64,000 nucleotides of DNA, taken from Dyadobacter sp. CY261. GTDB lineage: Bacteria > Bacteroidota > Bacteroidia > Cytophagales > Spirosomataceae. Below the pieces are notes generated by a model. That model was not told the DNA's origin. It made no database searches and was given only the letters and a program-made list of their open reading frames with translations. Each line of letters starts with the position of its first letter. Within the stretch, counting starts at the first letter, position 1. Of the stretch, positions 46,696 through 56,466 are shown one piece after another. The position numbers were made by a program, and so were the translations under genes. Location: assembly GCF_021440085.1 (NCBI RefSeq), contig NZ_JAKCPW010000012.1, positions 62,001 through 126,000 of the forward strand, written 5' to 3'.

Positions 46696-48252
46696 CTACC
46701 GTTTGCTGGCTTGTTGGATTAGAAAATCGAGTGCGGGTTGTTCCGTCAGCGGTCCTGCCTTCACTTCGTCGCCCAGCAGCATTATTTGCGGGGCATTTGG
46801 ATTAAATGCAGGCCATTGGGGAAGACCGGTGCCGTTAGGATTTCCTGTTTTGACAAAATTGACCCAATAAGCAGACATCAGATTTGCCAACTGATCGTCT
46901 GTCTCGTTCAATGGACGCAAGGAACGATCAATAAAACGGAGGTTATCATACGCATAGGCGACTTCGCCTGTGTGAAATGCACCGTAATTGGCATAAATGC
47001 CGGTAGCGGGAAGTTTGCGTGTGAACCGGTAGACGTACGCTCCTTTATTCTGTTGAGCCTGTGCCACGGCCCAGGAATAGTTCTGCAGACCAAAACTGAT
47101 GTCGCGGGCCAGCTCATTTTGCGAGTGTGCGGCTTGCTCGTCTGTTTGGGCCGGATAATATTGAAAGAAAGTCTGAGCAGTAGGCCCGTATTGCTGGTTA
47201 TATTGTGCCTGAAACTCCGTCGCGGTTTTTGGTTTGGATACCGCATTTTCATTCTGGTTCCAACCAGTAAGCAATGTGACAGGGTTTTGTTTTTCCGCCT
47301 GATAAATGGCAGTTATGTCGTCGGGAAGGACTAAGCCATCGACGATGGGGCCGCGATATGCAGTCACGTTTTTCAGTATGTCCTCTGCCGGAACTTTACG
47401 CAATGCGGCCAGCGAAGTTGCATTCAATTTTTGACCCGCTTGTAAACCTGCGTCTTCGGCCTGCTTCAACGATGGATAGTTCCTTCCAAAACCAGCACCG
47501 CTCTCCGCAATCGCCTTATTGAACAACCCTTTGGCCTGAGGGCTCACAACCAGACAGTTCACACTCATTGATCCCGCCGATTGTCCGGCAATTGTCACAT
47601 TGTCGGGATCGCCACCGAACTGGGAGATGTTTTTCTTAACCCATTTCAAAGCGGTGATCTGGTCCATTAAACCATAGTTGCCGGACGCATTTTTGCCCGA
47701 CTCTTTGGTCAGTTCAGGATGCGCGAAGAACCCGAGCGCGCCGACCCGGTAATTGATACTGACAAAAACAACGCCTTTTTTGGCTGTGGCTTCGCCGTCA
47801 TAAATAGCACATCCCGCGCCACCGCTTACAAAACCGCCGCCATAAATCCATACCAGAACAGGTTTCTTCCCAACTGGTTTGCCGCTTTTTTCAGTCCAGA
47901 CATTGAGGTAAAGACAGTCCTCGTTAATCGGCGTTTTGGGGATCAGGAACTCGGCGCTCCACATGCTGAACGGAGCAGGCTCACCCTGCACAGGACTTGC
48001 CCCGAATTTATCGCACGCCAGCACGCCGCTCCATTTTTTCACAGGCTGCGGCGCTTTCCAGCGTAAATCGCCGACGGGCGGCGCGGCAAAAGGAATGCCT
48101 TTGTAAATATTAATGCGACCGTCGGAGCTGCTGATGCCCGATATTTTTCCGCCTTCAACGCGAAGCGTATCGGCGGCTTGCAAGGTAAGTTGGATGCCTA
48201 ACCAAATGGCAAAAGATAGGGTGTAGCGAATGTGAGGAACGCGTAATTTCAT
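46696..48252 (-). CDS. secreted type-B carboxylesterase
   Basis: This 518-residue alpha/beta-hydrolase has a signal peptide (cleaved near LQAAD), oxyanion-hole sequence VWIYGGGFVSGG, the nucleophile elbow GQSAGS (S225), an acid residue further on and a late catalytic His (AFHTGEVAYAYDN). It lacks the usual Glu in GESAG, a tolerated variant. It would hydrolyse carboxylic esters in the periplasm or outside. It lies directly upstream (on the minus strand) of the isomerase gene, and the two may be cotranscribed. Confidence 0.9.
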   Translation of the reverse strand: MKLRVPHIRYTLSFAIWLGIQLTLQAADTLRVEGGKISGISSSDGRINIYKGIPFAAPPVGDLRWKAPQPVKKWSGVLACDKFGASPVQGEPAPFSMWSAEFLIPKTPINEDCLYLNVWTEKSGKPVGKKPVLVWIYGGGFVSGGAGCAIYDGEATAKKGVVFVSINYRVGALGFFAHPELTKESGKNASGNYGLMDQITALKWVKKNISQFGGDPDNVTIAGQSAGSMSVNCLVVSPQAKGLFNKAIAESGAGFGRNYPSLKQAEDAGLQAGQKLNATSLAALRKVPAEDILKNVTAYRGPIVDGLVLPDDITAIYQAEKQNPVTLLTGWNQNENAVSKPKTATEFQAQYNQQYGPTAQTFFQYYPAQTDEQAAHSQNELARDISFGLQNYSWAVAQAQQNKGAYVYRFTRKLPATGIYANYGAFHTGEVAYAYDNLRFIDRSLRPLNETDDQLANLMSAYWVNFVKTGNPNGTGLPQWPAFNPNAPQIMLLGDEVKAGPLTEQPALDFLIQQASKR

Positions 48253-48268
48253 GCTGATGGATGATCAT

Positions 48269-48823
48269 TTATAGCGCAAGTTCTATTTTATTTTTGACAT
48301 GCTTGCGTTCTTTCTCCCGAATCGCCTCATCCTGCATCAGCTCCGCTTCCTTTGATTTTTGCAGCAACCGAAACCACCAGGACGCCGGTATCAGGCCGTT
48401 GGAATGCAGTTCCAGCCGGATCAGAAATTCCTTAGGCGGGTTACGATGGCCATTCAGATATTGGCTGAGGACATAGGGTTTCACATCCACATCCGCCGCA
48501 AACTCTTTGTCTTTCTTTTCCTGAGCACGAATGTATTCGTTGAGGAAGTGTTGGAAGTTCCAGTGTTCTTTGGGTTCGATGTTTTCTACATAATTTTGAA
48601 CTTGATATCTAATCCTCAGTGTCTTTATTTCGCGTCGTTTCTCTGGCGTTCGGCTTGCGATTTCCTGATGACGCATAGCCCGGAACTTTTCCATTTCCTT
48701 TTCTTCCTCTTCGGGTGAGAGTGGCACTCTTGGAATCATAAAAGCGTCGGCTATTTCTTCCACAGTGTATTGTTTAAACAGCCTCTCAATAGTCTTTAAG
48801 TCTTTTTTGGTCAGGTGTTCCAT
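48269..48823 (-). CDS. HTH protein, probable antitoxin
   Basis: The ATG at 48823 (MEHLTKKDLK) gives 184 residues; one at 48832 adds three. The N-terminal two-thirds is charged and helical; the C-terminal third contains an Xre-like unit (VKPYVLSQYLNGHRNPPKEFLIRLELHSNGLIPASWW). It overlaps the stop of the GNAT gene by 38 to 47 bases, giving tight coupling. Together they look like a type II toxin-antitoxin pair with the toxin gene first, as in HigBA-type order. Confidence 0.65.
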   Translation of the reverse strand: MEHLTKKDLKTIERLFKQYTVEEIADAFMIPRVPLSPEEEEKEMEKFRAMRHQEIASRTPEKRREIKTLRIRYQVQNYVENIEPKEHWNFQHFLNEYIRAQEKKDKEFAADVDVKPYVLSQYLNGHRNPPKEFLIRLELHSNGLIPASWWFRLLQKSKEAELMQDEAIREKERKHVKNKIELAL

Positions 48824-49286
48824 AATATTCATTGATTAGTTTTCTGGAATTGACAGTATCGGTAAAGAGACTGTTGCCATTATTGACGAAACCGTATTTC
48901 TGACAATAATGACGTATAATTGCGGTTTTAGCTTTGAGGTAAACATAGCCATCAAAGTTCAGATCGAAGGATTTTGCACAAACAAAAGCAATTAGGCATC
49001 CGGCAATTCTATCATAGCGTTTTCTTGAACCACAATGTTCTTTGGCATTTGCTATCAACTTAATTTCAATGGCAATATTCTTCTTTTGACACTCGAACGA
49101 AACCAAACCAACTACTATGCCCGAGGACTCCAATCGAAGGCCATAGACTTCGAAACGATTTTGTAAGTTCCATTCGAAATCGAATCTTTTACTCTTGTTG
49201 AGCAGTGCAATTTCCTTTCCGGAAAGCCTGCTGGGAATCACCGGGAGCTTCTCACCGGTTAATAGATCTTCTAAATAATAGCCCAT
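48786..49286 (-). CDS. GNAT-fold protein, probable toxin
   Basis: The ATG at 49286 (MGYYLEDLLTG) gives 166 residues. The frame continues upstream but that part is unlike the rest. The sequence reads as a compact GNAT fold (GLVSFECQKKNIAIEIKLIANAKEHCGSRKRYDRIAGCLIAFVC...YGFVNNGNSLF), with the acetyl-CoA loop in the GSRKRYDRIAG region. GNAT toxins acetylate aminoacyl-tRNA. The overlap with an HTH gene supports a toxin-antitoxin module. A non-toxic acetyltransferase is an alternative. Confidence 0.6.
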   Translation of the reverse strand: MGYYLEDLLTGEKLPVIPSRLSGKEIALLNKSKRFDFEWNLQNRFEVYGLRLESSGIVVGLVSFECQKKNIAIEIKLIANAKEHCGSRKRYDRIAGCLIAFVCAKSFDLNFDGYVYLKAKTAIIRHYCQKYGFVNNGNSLFTDTVNSRKLINEYYGTPDQKRLKDY

Positions 49287-49500
49287 GAAGATACAAAAAA
49301 GTTTACGGATTTGGTAAACATTTAAAAGCTTTTTCTCTCCATTTAGACGGTGTTTAGAGGTTTGGTAACGGCTACATGGAGATGGATTAGCTATCGGCAG
49401 GATTTGCAAGATTACCGGAATGTGAAATTGGAGCAGGAGGATCAACTGAATCGTTAAAAATCCGGTTACCGGGTCTTTTTGAAAAAACATACTATAAAAC

Positions 49501-51696
49501 ATGACGGAAATCGATCGCCGGAAATTTATCAAAATGTCCGCCGGAGCGGCTGGTGCAGGAGCAGCTTTGAATTTACTGCCGCCTCTAATCCGCAAAGCGT
49601 TGGCAGTAAAAGCTTATAGTCCTACCAAAACCATTCAGGACGTGCAACATGTGGTGATCCTGATGCAGGAGAATCGTTCTTTCGACCATTATTTCGGGGC
49701 GATGCGTGGCGTACGGGGCTTTGGCGACCGGTTTCCGATTCCGCTGGAAAGTGGTAAGAGGGCATTTGTACAGTCGGATGGGAAGCGTGACTATTCGCCT
49801 TACCGGGCTGATAAAAAGACGGTTAATGCAGCGCTAGTGAGCGGTACTCCACACGATTTCCCTGACACGCAGGCAGCCTGGAACCAGGGTAAATATGGGT
49901 ATTGGCCCATGTTCAAGACGCCGTTTTCGATGGCATACTATACTCGTGAGGAAATTCCTTTTCAATATGCACTGGCCGAATCATTTACCATTTGTGACGC
50001 CTATCACTGTTCCATCGCCACGGGTACCGATCCTAACCGCATCGTGTTCTGGTCGGGATCCAATTTTGATCCGGAAAAACGTGCAGCGGGGATTAACTGT
50101 ACCGATACCGATTCGGAACCTGTAAACCTGCGTTGCTGGGTGGAAGGCAAAATGCCTGATCCGGGGTATACTTATCGTGGAAATGCTTTTAAATGGGATA
50201 CAATTCCGGATGTGCTGCAAAAAGCGGGCGTCAGTTGGCGGATTTATCAGGACCCGAACGATAACTGGACCGGCGCGATGCACGGTTGTCTGGCTTTCGA
50301 AAGTTTCAGGAATGCGAAACCCGGTTCGCCGATTTATGAAAATGGTATGAAGCATTGGTCGATCCAGGATCTAGCGGAACATGTAAAAAACAATACGCTA
50401 CCCCAAGTTAGCTGGGTGTTGCCGTCGCAGAGCAATTCAGAGCATCCCAGCGGGCCATCCAGCCCGAACCGTGGCGGCGATTTTACGCATCAGGTGTTGA
50501 CAGCCATCACATCCAACCCCGAAGTTTGGAGCAAAACCGTTTTTTTTCTCACATTTGATGAAAACGACGGTCTTTTTGATCACTTGCCTGCGCCAGCCGT
50601 ACCTTCCTATAATGCCGACGGCACACTAGCCGGCAAATCGACGATCGACCTGGCCGGAATGTATTTCCATAACGATAAAGGCACTTCCGAGTTTCCGAAT
50701 CCATTCCATGAGGCCAGCATGAAGAAGGGTGGGCCGGTGCGTACGCGTATTTATCAGGACAAGCGCGACACAATTACCGGCAGCATCCGTCCGTGGGGAA
50801 TGGGACCGCGGGTGCCAATGTACATTATCTCGCCTTGGAGCAAGGGCGGTTGGGTCGATTCTGAAGTGGCCGACCATACCTCTGTCGGACAATTTCTTGA
50901 AAAGCGTTTCAATATCAATATCCCAGCCATAAGCCCATGGCATAGGGCAGTTAGCAGCGACCTCACTTCCGCTTTTGATTTCTTAACACCTAATGATGCC
51001 GTTTTTCCCGCAATGCCAGATACAGCCAATTATGTCAGTATTGAGGAAACATCCAAATTGCTGCCCAAAGCCACTGCACCCGAAAAGCCGGGACCATTAT
51101 TTCAGGAGAAAGGCACAAAATACTCGCGCGCATTGCCTTATCGATTAAATACCGTCGGACTCGTGCGACGCGACGCATTTGAACTACGATTTGATAATGC
51201 AGGTAATGCGGGGGCTGTATTCCATGTGTACGATGTCAAACATCTCGATCGAATTCCCAGACGGTATACGGTGGAAGGTGGTAAGTCACTATCGGATGAA
51301 TGGAATCTGGATTCCGGTTCGGGTGATTATGCCTTGGAAGTATTTGGTCCGAATGGCTATTTTCAAAGTTTTGTCGGAAACAGTAAGTCAATGGAAACAG
51401 AAGCAAAGGCTAGCTTTGATCACAGCAAAAGTGTAATTCGACTTGCCCTTCATAACCCCGGCAAATCTGCTTTGGAAATTGTGGTCACGAGTGGTTATGA
51501 TCAATCAAAATCCTGGAACATCTCAATCCCGGCAAATGGTAATGTGGCCCGGGAATGGCGTTGTGGCGATCACGGAAACTGGTACGATCTGACTGTTCGG
51601 ACCAAATCCCAAGACGGTTACCTCCGTCGTTTCGCTGGTCGGATCGAGACCGGAAAGCATAGCATCAGCGATCCGGCAATGGCGTCTGAAATATGA
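49501..51696 (+). CDS. phosphocholine-specific phospholipase C
   Basis: This 731-residue protein has a Tat signal (DRRKFIKMSAGAAGAGAAL) and a phosphoesterase domain of the PLC/acid phosphatase family, with metal/active-site motifs VILMQENRSFDHYFG and FFLTFDENDGLFDHL. Two C-terminal beta-sandwich domains follow (about 545-720). These enzymes hydrolyse phosphatidylcholine or sphingomyelin outside the cell or in the periplasm. It is divergent from the GNAT/HTH pair. Family length and layout are complete. Confidence 0.93.
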   Translation: MTEIDRRKFIKMSAGAAGAGAALNLLPPLIRKALAVKAYSPTKTIQDVQHVVILMQENRSFDHYFGAMRGVRGFGDRFPIPLESGKRAFVQSDGKRDYSPYRADKKTVNAALVSGTPHDFPDTQAAWNQGKYGYWPMFKTPFSMAYYTREEIPFQYALAESFTICDAYHCSIATGTDPNRIVFWSGSNFDPEKRAAGINCTDTDSEPVNLRCWVEGKMPDPGYTYRGNAFKWDTIPDVLQKAGVSWRIYQDPNDNWTGAMHGCLAFESFRNAKPGSPIYENGMKHWSIQDLAEHVKNNTLPQVSWVLPSQSNSEHPSGPSSPNRGGDFTHQVLTAITSNPEVWSKTVFFLTFDENDGLFDHLPAPAVPSYNADGTLAGKSTIDLAGMYFHNDKGTSEFPNPFHEASMKKGGPVRTRIYQDKRDTITGSIRPWGMGPRVPMYIISPWSKGGWVDSEVADHTSVGQFLEKRFNINIPAISPWHRAVSSDLTSAFDFLTPNDAVFPAMPDTANYVSIEETSKLLPKATAPEKPGPLFQEKGTKYSRALPYRLNTVGLVRRDAFELRFDNAGNAGAVFHVYDVKHLDRIPRRYTVEGGKSLSDEWNLDSGSGDYALEVFGPNGYFQSFVGNSKSMETEAKASFDHSKSVIRLALHNPGKSALEIVVTSGYDQSKSWNISIPANGNVAREWRCGDHGNWYDLTVRTKSQDGYLRRFAGRIETGKHSISDPAMASEI

Positions 51697-51708
51697 AAAA
51701 GGTTTGTC

Positions 51709-54700
51709 TCAGCGCCCCTGAATAGTCGGGTTTGCGGCAGTTATCCGGATAATACCCTGCATAACCTGCCAGTGTCCGGGAAATGAACAGATAAATGGAT
51801 ACGCTCCCGGTATGGCAGGAGCGGTGAAATCGAGGCGGTAAGTTTTGCCTGCATCTACAAGCGGTGTTGCGAACAATACTTCCGGGAGGGCCGGGACAAA
51901 GTTCTTTTCAAAGCCGTCCTTAAGTTTGGCCATCGCATCGGCGGCTTCACCCACTTTTTGCGTTTGCCCAGGGCTGGTAATGACGACGTTATGCGGCATA
52001 ATATCTGCGTTTTGGAAAACCAATGATACCTGTCGCCCGGCAGGTATTTGAATTTCTTTCTGATCAAATGCCATTTTCGCTTCCACTGCTTTCAGGTTGA
52101 TTTCCAATCTGCCCTTTGGCTCCTTTGCCGCCTTTTCTTTCTGCTGTGCTGTCGCCTCCGCGCGACGGTTGATTTCTTCCGACACCAGTTTGTCAGGCGG
52201 AAGATGACTCAATTCGCCCGCGCTAATCAGCCTCAGCAAGTTGCGTTTATCATTTTCAGAAACCATCAAAGCGGATTTGTCAGAATCAAACGAAGCAAGC
52301 CATACCGGCTTGAATAGCAGCATGGTCTCGCGGATCGCATAATCCAGATAGTAATCGGTAGGATGTTTGTAAATATCGAGCGCAACAGGAAGTGCCTCAT
52401 CCGCTTCAAAATCACTAAGCGCCACGATGGCTTCCAGCCTCACACGGGGTGACTCATCGTTCACACGGGCCTGGATAAGTTTGAGTGCGCCAGGAATGCC
52501 TTTCCGCCAATATCGCAGCACACGTATTGCCGCTGCCCTGGTACGAGGGTCCTTGCCGGTTAAAAGCGTATTTAAGAGTTTTTGTTCCGGCCGATCGAAA
52601 TCCTGGTAAAGCCAGAGCGCTTCAAGCAAATGGTGCTCAGAAAGTGAGTCACTGGCGTCGGGGGCCATAGTCCATTTTTGAAGTTCGGGCGCCAGCTGTT
52701 GCCACGGAAATTCCCGTAGACGCGTTCTGGAACGGTAACGGAGCCGGTCTTCGTGCACTTTTAGATTATCGAGTAGTTGCGGAATGCTTTGCTTTGAAAT
52801 ATCGATCGTTGTCAGCAAAGGGCGGTTTTGCGCAGTAATGCGCCAAATCCTTCCATGCGATTTGTCGCGGGCGGGATCACGGGGCGGGTTTTCGCCGTGT
52901 GAAATGAGCGGATTATACCAGTCGACAATGTACAGCGCCCCGTCCGGACCAAATTCGAGGTCGATAGGCCGGAAGTTCGGGTCTGATGATTGAAGTAAAG
53001 GCTCCATTTCCTGTCCCTTTATGCCTGAGCCGTTTTGGATAATGCGGTGCTGCTTAGTGCCCTGAAATCCGATGTTATTATTTACCAGAAAGTTGCCCTG
53101 CACATCATCCGGGAAGTGTCTGCTGGAAATAATCTCGATCCCCGCTGTCGGACGAACACGTGTTTCGGTGAACATATTTATTCTCGGATGCTTGTCAGGG
53201 TAAACTATGCGACCAGTCATCGGCGGTGCAAAGTAGTTGGAACCATCCGACGCGTCTCCGATCAAATGCATTCCCCAACGATCAAAAACGCTTCCCCACG
53301 GATTATAATAGGGATATGAGATATAATGCGAAAGTTTGTGCGTGCGCGGTTCGAAACGGTAGGTCGCACCCGCATAGGAGCGGATAGGGCCGTATGGCGT
53401 TTCAACTTGTGTATTCAGAAACGTGCCTTCATTGAAATACAATGCCCCGTCCTGCCCGAAAGTAAACGCATGCGTGGCATGATGGCTGTCTTCGGAGCCG
53501 AAGCCGCTCAGGACCACCTCGCGGATATCAGCCTTGTCGTCGCCATTGGTGTCTTTGAGAAAAACAATGTCGGGCTCCTGCGATACATAAACCCCTCCAT
53601 CGCCGAATTCGAAGCCCAACGGCAGGTAAAGGCTGTCGGCAAAAACCGTATGCTTGTCGGCCTTGCCGTCCCGATCGGTATCTTCGAGGATCACGATTTT
53701 GTCATGCACAGGGATGCCAGGGAAATACTGCGGATAAGTGGGCATCGTGGCCACCCAAAGCCTTCCTTTTACGTCGAAGTTGAAGGCCACCGGCTTTTCA
53801 ATCGGGAAGTCTTTTTCGGAAGCGAATAAATTGATGTTATAACCGGGCGGTAATGTAAAATTATCAATAGTGGCTGGCGATGCACTGCTATGCCCCTCGT
53901 GTACGGCGGCGGCTTTTGCGGCTTCGCCCTGTCGGCCAGTCATATTCACAGTCGTTGCCAATGCCGGATCGAGCGGTTTGCCCCGCTGATCCACGATGGA
54001 AAGCGCCTCGGCGAAATGTTTCGGATCATCGCTTTTCGCCATTTTCCAGATCACCGAATCCAGTGCTGCGGTCATGTGGTTGAGTTTCCGGAGTTCAGGC
54101 GGGAAGGCAATCACGCCGAAAGGCTCCCTCCGCCGCCCGTATATATATTCGCCATTCACTGCCCGCCAGCGGTAGAAGAAATGGGCATCCTTCATTTTCA
54201 CTACCGCCGCGAGAGTGCTGTTCGCCGGGCTGTTCAAATCGGGTACTTTCCGGGTTGGCGACAACGCACGGCCCATCCATCCTGCGGCAAGCCGATAGCC
54301 TCGGTCATTGAGATGAATGCCGTTTATCGTCAAATGATTATTTTGAGAAGACTGCATGGCGGCCAGCGACGGGGCATAGAGATCGATAAATCTGATCCCC
54401 AGCCGTTTTGCCGTTTCTGCCATGGCCTGCGTATATATTGCAAGGTTACGATTATGTCCGGTCGGATCAGGAAAATGGCCTCCCAGCTTTTCGTGGGCGA
54501 TGGGCGACACCAGAACCACCTCAGGCGCTTTGCGGCCATTATAGCGGTGATTCTGCAAGTTTTGTATGAAAGTCTCGAGGCTCCTGCGAAACGCCGGTAA
54601 CCCTGTTTCCCCTTTGAATGCCTCATTCATGCCAAAGCAGAGGAATATAATGTCGGCCTTCTGGTCCGTCAGGTCCTGGTTCAACCCGGGGAAGTTGAGG

Positions 54701-55071
54701 GGCACAGGCATGACGATTTTCTCGCCTTCGTGGGTAAATCCCTGAAACTTTATATCGTTTTTGCCTTCGGTCAACCGCGTTGTTTTCTCTCCGAAGCCCG
54801 GGAAATTAAGTGGGCGGGGTTGCAAACCCACTTCATCGGCGCTCCAACCCATATTACGGAATGTGAGGTTGCGGTCGGGGAATTGTTTTTGAAGTAATGT
54901 CTCGAAATAGCCATAATGCCGCATCCGGTCGGCAAAGGTATTTCCCAGAATGACTATATGGCTGTCCTTGGCCGGAGAGAACACCGGAGCCGGTCCCTGG
55001 GCTTGCAGTGAAGCCACGGATGAAAAAAGGAGCCACAATGCTGGAAGGTAGGGGAGAAGTAGGGTGCGCAT
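51709..55071 (-). CDS. SGNH / PVC-type propeller / HEAT / cupredoxin fusion protein
   Basis: The ATG at 55071 (MRTLLLPYLPALWLLFSSVASLQAQ) gives a signal peptide and 1120 residues. An SGNH-hydrolase-like domain (about 30-290; blocks HIVILGNTF, FGMNE, GIHLNDRGY) is followed by a PVC-type six-bladed propeller with repeated calcium-loop-like DTDRDGKAD and DTNGDDKAD motifs (about 420-760). A HEAT-like helical region follows (about 780-960). A C-terminal cupredoxin (about 1010-1115) has a complete type-1 copper set: H in MPHNVV and C, H, M in ICSFPGHWQVM. The heme motif CxxCH common in PVC-type proteins is absent. It probably acts on surface polysaccharides or their esters. Confidence 0.85.
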   Translation of the reverse strand: MRTLLLPYLPALWLLFSSVASLQAQGPAPVFSPAKDSHIVILGNTFADRMRHYGYFETLLQKQFPDRNLTFRNMGWSADEVGLQPRPLNFPGFGEKTTRLTEGKNDIKFQGFTHEGEKIVMPVPLNFPGLNQDLTDQKADIIFLCFGMNEAFKGETGLPAFRRSLETFIQNLQNHRYNGRKAPEVVLVSPIAHEKLGGHFPDPTGHNRNLAIYTQAMAETAKRLGIRFIDLYAPSLAAMQSSQNNHLTINGIHLNDRGYRLAAGWMGRALSPTRKVPDLNSPANSTLAAVVKMKDAHFFYRWRAVNGEYIYGRRREPFGVIAFPPELRKLNHMTAALDSVIWKMAKSDDPKHFAEALSIVDQRGKPLDPALATTVNMTGRQGEAAKAAAVHEGHSSASPATIDNFTLPPGYNINLFASEKDFPIEKPVAFNFDVKGRLWVATMPTYPQYFPGIPVHDKIVILEDTDRDGKADKHTVFADSLYLPLGFEFGDGGVYVSQEPDIVFLKDTNGDDKADIREVVLSGFGSEDSHHATHAFTFGQDGALYFNEGTFLNTQVETPYGPIRSYAGATYRFEPRTHKLSHYISYPYYNPWGSVFDRWGMHLIGDASDGSNYFAPPMTGRIVYPDKHPRINMFTETRVRPTAGIEIISSRHFPDDVQGNFLVNNNIGFQGTKQHRIIQNGSGIKGQEMEPLLQSSDPNFRPIDLEFGPDGALYIVDWYNPLISHGENPPRDPARDKSHGRIWRITAQNRPLLTTIDISKQSIPQLLDNLKVHEDRLRYRSRTRLREFPWQQLAPELQKWTMAPDASDSLSEHHLLEALWLYQDFDRPEQKLLNTLLTGKDPRTRAAAIRVLRYWRKGIPGALKLIQARVNDESPRVRLEAIVALSDFEADEALPVALDIYKHPTDYYLDYAIRETMLLFKPVWLASFDSDKSALMVSENDKRNLLRLISAGELSHLPPDKLVSEEINRRAEATAQQKEKAAKEPKGRLEINLKAVEAKMAFDQKEIQIPAGRQVSLVFQNADIMPHNVVITSPGQTQKVGEAADAMAKLKDGFEKNFVPALPEVLFATPLVDAGKTYRLDFTAPAIPGAYPFICSFPGHWQVMQGIIRITAANPTIQGR

Positions 55072-55344
55072 ATCCAGGCGGGATTGAGTTACGTACAAAA
55101 GAAATGGCCGGTTATTTTCTCCTTTAAGAAATTTCAGCCACAACCCGCAACGGATCGGTATGATGCGAGTGCCTTGATTATAAGGCTCATTTTATAGCAC
55201 AATAATAGCCGCATTTCATTTGAAGTGCCTCCCGAAATGAGGGACTTGAGGCCCTGTTATATTGTTAGGCAGCAACTGGCGATCCCGAGAGCTTCCGGCA
55301 CATCGCTCTTCCTGATCGTCAGACAAGCGAATGACCAAGAAGTT

Positions 55345-55377
55345 TAATAAAAACGCCGGAGGAGAACCACCGGCGTT
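55345..55377 (-). terminator. terminator of the PhyH gene
   Basis: AACGCCGG (55352-55359) pairs with CCGGCGTT (55370-55377). On the minus strand the stem runs into TTTTTATTAA. The remaining spacer (about 55072-55344) has no recognised gene, promoter or repeat. Confidence 0.8.
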
Positions 55378-55426
55378 CGAGGTTGAGCGTGTGTAGTAAA
55401 AATAAAACGGTTTAGGAATAGTAGCG

Positions 55427-56308
55427 TTATACGTCGAACAGAAGGGGAAAGAACTGCCCTTTTAGTTTTTCCCCTTTTGGTACCACCGGAACGCCGTCGA
55501 GTAATGGAGAGTCGGTGTCCGACAAAGTGCCGTCGGCAAAGACATTCAGTACAAATGCACGCCGGGAGCGTTCTGAACGGTTTTGGTAAGAGCCGTGGAC
55601 CATCAGTGGATGATGAAAAGTGCCGTGCCCACGCTTCATTTCAATGGGGATCGGCCTAAATTCCGCTTTTTGCTCGTCTGTCAGGTACTGCATGAGGCCT
55701 TCCATGTCGCCAGCCAGATCAGGTTTATCCAGAAGGCCCCAGCGGTGGCTTTTGGGTACATAATACAGGCAGCCGTTTTCGACCAGGGAATCGTCCAGAC
55801 CAGTCCAGCAGGTTAGGTGTTGCATCGGTACCGACCGTGTCCAGTAGGAATAATCCTGATGCCATGCCACCACACCTCCATGGCGTGCGGGCTTGCAAAA
55901 AAGCTGGTCATGCCAAAACCTCACCGACTTATTATCCAGTAACTGGCTAGCTGCCATCACGAAAGCCGGGTTCCAGAGAACGTCATGAAACCCCTCGGTG
56001 ACACGCCATGCGCCCAATGCATGCAGGAGCACCGAATTCGGATCGGCGGATTCGTTGGAATGAAACTCGTAATATAAATGATGTCCGGGGTGTGAAGGAT
56101 CGGTGCTGACGGCAAGTTCGTCGTTCAAAGCATCCACCTGCCAGTCTTCGAGGAGCTTGATGTCCGACAGATAGCCGTTTTCATGGAAAAATGCCACTTG
56201 CTCCTCGCTAAGCCGGTATTGTTCCCATTCCTCCCGACTAGCAGGCTGTTTGAAAAGGTCGGATATCAACTCATGATACCGCGAAAGGTCTCGGGTGGCT
56301 ACTTCCAT
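55427..56308 (-). CDS. phytanoyl-CoA dioxygenase (PhyH) family protein
   Basis: This 293-residue Fe(II)/2-oxoglutarate oxygenase has a WHQDYSYW motif (HxD iron ligands) and a distal His in HPLMVHGS, with R in the C-terminal SRRAFVLN strand suited to 2-oxoglutarate binding. It would hydroxylate an unknown small molecule in the cytoplasm. It is divergent from an AraC gene across 158 bases, so control by that regulator is likely. The length is normal for the family. Confidence 0.88.
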   Translation of the reverse strand: MEVATRDLSRYHELISDLFKQPASREEWEQYRLSEEQVAFFHENGYLSDIKLLEDWQVDALNDELAVSTDPSHPGHHLYYEFHSNESADPNSVLLHALGAWRVTEGFHDVLWNPAFVMAASQLLDNKSVRFWHDQLFCKPARHGGVVAWHQDYSYWTRSVPMQHLTCWTGLDDSLVENGCLYYVPKSHRWGLLDKPDLAGDMEGLMQYLTDEQKAEFRPIPIEMKRGHGTFHHPLMVHGSYQNRSERSRRAFVLNVFADGTLSDTDSPLLDGVPVVPKGEKLKGQFFPLLFDV

Positions 56309-56466
56309 GATTTTTGTTCGGGATTAGTTTTAGTAATGCAAATATGAGAAGGTCAGGCCTTTTCGGTGTTGCTGATTTTGACTAATAAGTAAACTATTTT
56401 GTGGTCCGATAGTGTATGATGACGTAATGGATGTCTAAATAAGGTATAATTAAGTATTTTAGGCTC

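Noticed and set aside
55072..55344. Gap between the fusion protein and PhyH genes inspected for small genes or RNAs
   Set aside because: Only weak hairpins and no convincing promoter or start were seen.
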